From: Unio delphinus
Taxonomy: Eukaryota > Mollusca > Bivalvia > Unionida > Unionidae
NCBI GenBank assembly: GCA_029339505.1
Contig: JAQISU010000097.1
Coordinates: 527,001 to 591,000, forward strand
DNA: 64,000 nt
Reading direction: 5' to 3'
The notes below the pieces were generated by a model. The model was not told the origin of the DNA, did not search any database, and saw nothing but the letters and a program-made list of their open reading frames with translations. Positions within the stretch are counted from its first letter, which is position 1; every line of letters starts with the position of its first letter. This document shows, in pieces, positions 59,699-64,000 of the stretch. A program made the translations under genes and the position numbers.

Positions 59699-60430
59699 CT
59701 ACAAATTATACACTGGTTGTTTTTGTTGTTGTTGGCTTGACTTTGCTTGCGAAGATTTAGGAAGGGGGATGTCCACGTCTATTGCATGTGAGCTGGTGGC
59801 TGATAAGCCTAATACGTGAATGGACACGTCAGTCCAAAGAGACTGCAGGGGAATGTCTGGGTTGTGTTGGGTGCTGCCGATGTTTACCGTGATTTTTCTT
59901 TGCCATCGTTTTTCCTCCAAACTGGCCCGTCTAGTTTGTTTAAAAGTGGCAATGACCCCATGAACTCTACTTTGCCAGCCTCACGGCCAGAAGCTTGTGA
60001 TTCCCATTGGAGGTGATAGATGCCACATGTGGCGAGGATCTTTTTTGAGGAGTCTTTATATATCTTTCGAGGTGCCCCTCTATCACGATGGCCAGTGGAC
60101 AGCTCACCATACAGTGCGATCTTTGGCAGGCGATGATTCTCCATCATGGACACGCGCCATGCTCAGCGTCACTGTAGCTTTGGGAGCATTGCCTCAACGC
60201 TGGGATTATCCATGCTTTTCTGAGGATTTCAGTGGTCGTGACGATGTCACTCCAGTGGATGTTGAGGATGGTGCAAAGGCAGCGCTGATGGAAGCGTTCA
60301 AGAGGAGGTGGCGGCTGTAAGTGATCCGTGATTTGGAGCCATAATAAGAGAGTGGTAATTACGACAGCTCTGTAGACGCTGATCTTTGTACCTATCTTGA
60401 TACTGACGTGCACCACACTCGTTTACAGAG
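59699..60430 (-). mobile_element. Second non-LTR retrotransposon relic, C-terminal end
   Basis: Leftward fragments show the C-terminal part of a different LINE polyprotein: VYRAVVITTLLL (60330-60370 region), LERFHQRCLCTILNIHWSDI (about 60240-60300), ENHRLPKIALYGELSTGHRD with RGAPRK (about 60060-60145) and a Lys/Arg-rich end near 59900. Frames change at least twice and no reverse-transcriptase core is left, so it is a 5'-truncated, decayed copy. The residual pattern (CLxxILxIxWxD, then LPKixlYGEL) is common at the end of animal LINE ORF2 proteins. The exact clade is uncertain. Confidence 0.8.
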
Positions 60431-60473
60431 TCTGGCTAAGGCGCTGTTTGTCTTGGCCAGTCAGTTGTCTATT

Positions 60474-60577
60474 ATGCACTGTACACACATAAATACACAC
60501 ATAGACAGACACAAACACTAGACATTGCACTGTACACACATAATACACACAGACAGACACAAACACTAGACATTGGA
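60474..60577. repeat. Two-copy tandem repeat of about 50 bp
   Basis: GCACTGTACACACATAAATA and the following ACAGACACAAACACTAGACA occur twice with a small internal length difference. Confidence 0.8.
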
Positions 60578-60903
60578 AAATGTGCGTCAAAATGAATCAC
60601 AAATAACATAATTATTTTGTACAAAAAGGCGGCATTGCAAATTAACTTTAATATTTAGATCTTACAAAGGACCGGTAGCAGCTTTTACTGACATATTAAG
60701 GACGAAAGAACGTTTAGTTGCGTCGACTAAACCGATCTTCATTTGTGGAGAGCCGTGATTTACGAAAGAGCTGAAAGATCAAACAAAACATTAAAAGGGG
60801 ATACAAATGAAAGCAGCTAGCGATTCTCAACATCAAATCCGATAATAGAAAAGATATAAAGTTGTAGATTACGGCCAAATGAAAGATTCCGTTTACGAAA
60901 AGG

Positions 60904-60904
<1 letters not shown>

Positions 60905-60981
<77 letters not shown>
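60905..60981. repeat. (TA)n microsatellite
   Basis: About 38 TA units. Confidence 0.96.
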
Positions 60982-60983
<2 letters not shown>

Positions 60984-62139
60984 TGTTTACAGGAATAAGT
61001 GGCCACAAGGCTCATTCATGTGCAGAAAATTGTGTTTTAACTTCAAAACATTTTAATTTATAGACTGATTTTTTAGAGTATTTTAATCACCTCTAATCTC
61101 TCTTTAACCATAATTTTGCAATGGAAAAATAATAGGCCTACACACCCTACCTGTCTTCACCAAGAAGATGCTTAGAGATGCATCGGAGAATCAGTTGTAG
61201 ACAGCAATGATTTAAACAAACTGAACATCAGCGGCAAAAACTTCAATAACACAAACGTCTCCCCTTTTATCTCATTAGAATGATTTCAGAAATAACAAAA
61301 CTTTACTGTACTTAGGATGTGTGCTGAAGAGGCTCAAAACGTAGTGACTTTAAGTGTTATAAAATGTTCAACTACAAGACAGTCACTTACCTTCGGACGA
61401 TTGGAGAAAGGATTTCGCCAGTTCCATGCATTTTACTTTAAGCTTCTCTTGAATAGATGTGCTGTCCTCCATTGCAGCTGTCGTCTGCCTGATGTAGCCT
61501 TGTATGGCGGCTATTTCACTGATGAGATATTAAATATAAAAGGATATGAGCAAACGTCATATTGTAGCGTACCGTTAAATTAATATCCATTATTTATTAA
61601 ATTAAAATGATTTCTAACCGCATTAAACATTCCTTTTCCTAGATTTAATTAGTCTGCTCATAAAAAAAGTTAGTACTTATTTCTGTGCACTTCGTCACGG
61701 AAGGAAATTGGATGACCAGTTTTAATTCGATTTGAAATCCATAAAGCATAACAGACGAAAAAATGGCCGACTTTCTAAGCTGTGCGCCTGTCTAAATATT
61801 CAGTCATGGGAACTGATCGAATAGCAAAATTCGTGATAACATATCGATTGCACTATGTAATTTCAACTCTCAATCGGTGTCATGTCGGATATATTTTTAA
61901 TATATAAAACGTGCTTTAATTGCGTTAATTTCCTTATTTAACATAGATGAACAAACCACGCGGTGTTCAATATTGTTACAAATTAGGACACCAGCAGTGA
62001 AAGCTAAGTATACAATTAATACAAAACTAAGCATCAGCTGCGACGATTGGTACAACTACAATTTTATTACACATATGACATCAGCCTGAATGTCTGTACA
62101 ACAGTGTGATACATTGGTCACCACTTAGTACAATATAAG

Positions 62140-62142
<3 letters not shown>
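60982..62142. other. Unrecognised sequence
   Basis: No gene was recognised. An 88-codon plus frame at 61317-61583 lacks motifs. Confidence 0.45.

Positions 62143-62212
<70 letters not shown>
62143..62212. repeat. (TA)n microsatellite
   Basis: About 34 TA units. Confidence 0.96.
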
Positions 62213-62216
<4 letters not shown>

Positions 62217-63000
62217 AAATAGCACATGATCAAAAGAATAACCATGCTGTATTTACTTTTTTTTCCATCGATCGCTTTCGCATCATCTAAATGGTTGCTC
62301 TCCAGGTGAATGCATGATTGATTCCAAACTAGGGTAAACAAATGTTTTCACCTGAACATAGCATCGTCCACCATAAAGATAATGCGAAACCACTCGAAGG
62401 AATTAAGCATTTTTCTGATTTTCTGTTATATTAACCAATTTTTATACGTATATATATGAGCTTAATGCCGGGGGTTTGGTAAATTGGAACAAATAACAGC
62501 CTCATTCATCATTCATGCCAAGTTTCAGAGAGGTGACACAAATAACTCAGAAGTGATGTAATTTTTTTTAAAAAGCGTGCGACCTCAGCCCCACAGCCCA
62601 ATAGGTAAGATCAAAATTCCAAACATTTTGGCTGAATCTGGATCTAAGAACTACCGCAGACCTAAATTATATCTGTCTTGCTTTAAAGGTGTTGGAGGAA
62701 TTAAAGGCCATTACGCACTCACTCAATGTCGTATGCCCGGTTGTTTCTATAGATGTTGTCTCAGTTTATATTCTCTTTTAACAGAAGCACGGGATATTAT
62801 TTTTTAAAAACCCTTTTACTGTATTAAACACAATAGCAGAAGTATAAAATTTGATATAGAAGGAAAAAAGATTGGAACGACTTTGTTTCGCTTTTATGCA
62901 AATTTGTTTGATTTTATATCTATGATGGGTTTTTGTCTCTTATCGTAAATAAAGACAAAACGCAATAAAAAAAAAGTAATGGGGGGTAGTATGATTTAGT
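62213..63000. other. Unrecognised sequence
   Basis: A 76-codon plus frame at 62577-62807 has no identifiable domain. Nothing else is supported. Confidence 0.45.
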
Positions 63001-63168
63001 TTCTTTGCGAGTTATGACAGAAACAACCTTATGTTTACTTTGACTTTGCGAATTATGACAGAAACAACCTTATGTTTACTTTGACTTTGCGAATTATGAC
63101 AGAAACAACCTTATGTTTACTTTGACTTTGCGAATTATGACAGAAACAACCTTATGTTTACTTTGACA
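63001..63168. repeat. 41-bp tandem repeat, 4 copies
   Basis: The unit is TTTGCGAATTATGACAGAAA, then CAACCTTATGTTTACTTTGA, then C. Four copies are nearly identical; the first has GAG for GAA. Confidence 0.95.
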
Positions 63169-64000
63169 TCTTACTGAATCCATAGCGATATATTAGTACA
63201 TATGAGTTTAAATACTCATATAAAGCAGCTATATTGCAAGAAGTTACAAAAATTTGACAATTAGTGATATCTTAACATTTACACACTTGATACGTTTTTA
63301 TTTCATTTAAAGAAGTTATGCAAATGTAGTTTTTATTACTTTGATCAGAAATCTACATAGTCAATTTCTACAGTAATGTAGAACAAAATGTTCTCAGGAC
63401 AAATTCCTCTAGGGACAAAATTCTCTTATCACAAAATCTCCAACACCCTTTGTAGATCTCCCTATGATAAGATTTCCTCCCTCAGGGCAAAATCTCTTAA
63501 GGACACTTGGACAAAATTCTCCATTGCAGAATAAAAATGCGACATAATCCCGTACCCTAGTCTAACTATAGTTCTTAAAAACTCTTTAAACCATCACAAA
63601 TACGCATCATAGTCGGTTTGGGTCCTTTGAAGTTGTGTATTTTTTTCCTTCCCTTTAGTAGATAAATGACGCACAGTAGACAAGGAAATTAAGGTGGTAA
63701 TGATAGTTGGCATCTAGAGACTAATTTCCCATCCATGTGCTTTGTCAGTTATCTTTCTTAATTCATTTCTTTTCATTTATTCCCTTAATGTTTCCTGTAT
63801 TTTACCATTATTGTTATATTTTGAGAAATATTTAACAGCAAAGACATTATTGGATGAACATGAAATGTCATAATCAAAATAAATATAGGGTATATAGGAT
63901 ATGACGTCAAATTTCTTCTTGATCTTTTTTTCTCTTACATAATCAAATTTCAAGTTAGGCCGCTATATTTCTGACAGTTTAACACAAAAAAAGCTTAAAT
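63169..64000. other. Unrecognised sequence with a loose repeat
   Basis: Around 63380-63530 phrases such as AGGACAAATTC, GGGACAAAATTCTC and GGACAAAATTCTCC recur irregularly. No gene was recognised. Confidence 0.45.

Overview
The window looks like eukaryotic, AT-rich, repeat-dense animal DNA. tRNA-derived SINE heads, one with a Deu-like 3' domain, decayed non-LTR reverse transcriptases, hAT-type MITEs, very long satellites and many (AT)n, (CA)n, (CT)n and (TATG)n runs fit a marine invertebrate. A mollusc or other lophotrochozoan is my best guess, from the style of the repeats only. I found no ordinary host gene with a convincing exon structure.

Layout. 1-10798: a 52-bp satellite of about 207 copies with higher-order duplications. 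10.8-13.7 kb: mostly unrecognised sequence with one hAT-type MITE. 13.7-16.5 kb: related 51-, 24-, 23- and 32-bp satellites, then four 56-bp repeats. 17.8-18.3 kb: (CATA)n/(CA)n. 19.2-20.2 kb: two SINE relics. 20229-35220: a complete but decayed Polinton/Maverick (polinton-like virus) with about 289-bp terminal inverted repeats and a TCCTCC/CCTCCA target duplication. 35.2-47 kb: microsatellites, a 1.1-kb array of 27-bp repeats, a non-LTR relic and a 51-bp satellite interrupted by a second hAT-type MITE. 47.2-51.9 kb: a directly repeated 1.1-kb segment. 52-64 kb: short minisatellites, a YqaJ-type nuclease relic, a second non-LTR relic and AT microsatellites.

The Polinton is the one coherent genetic system. 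Its left two thirds, on the minus strand, is a virion block: penton-like minor capsid pieces, a two-TM protein, a possible fibre-like gene, an adenain-type protease, a core/pX-like protein, a double-jelly-roll major capsid protein and a pVI-like protein with a candidate protease site. A coiled protein, an HNH-NUMOD1 endonuclease and a zinc-finger protein follow. The right third is the replication, integration and packaging block: a protein-primed-type DNA polymerase B fused to an SF1 helicase and a zinc/HNH tail (plus strand), an RVE integrase (minus), a zinc-ribbon plus phospholipase-A2 gene (minus, broken by a frameshift) and an A32/FtsK-type packaging ATPase (plus) running into the right TIR. 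Most large genes carry frameshifts or stops, many in homopolymer runs, so the copy is either dead or damaged by assembly errors. The major capsid, pVI-like, pX-like, HNH and zinc-finger frames are intact.

The most unusual points are the phospholipase-A2/zinc-ribbon gene, two tandem palindromes with compensatory arm changes around AT-rich loops, the polymerase-helicase-HNH fusion with a lysine-rich repeat extension, and the penton-like gene split by a helical segment. Family assignments come from motif recognition by eye; no search was run.
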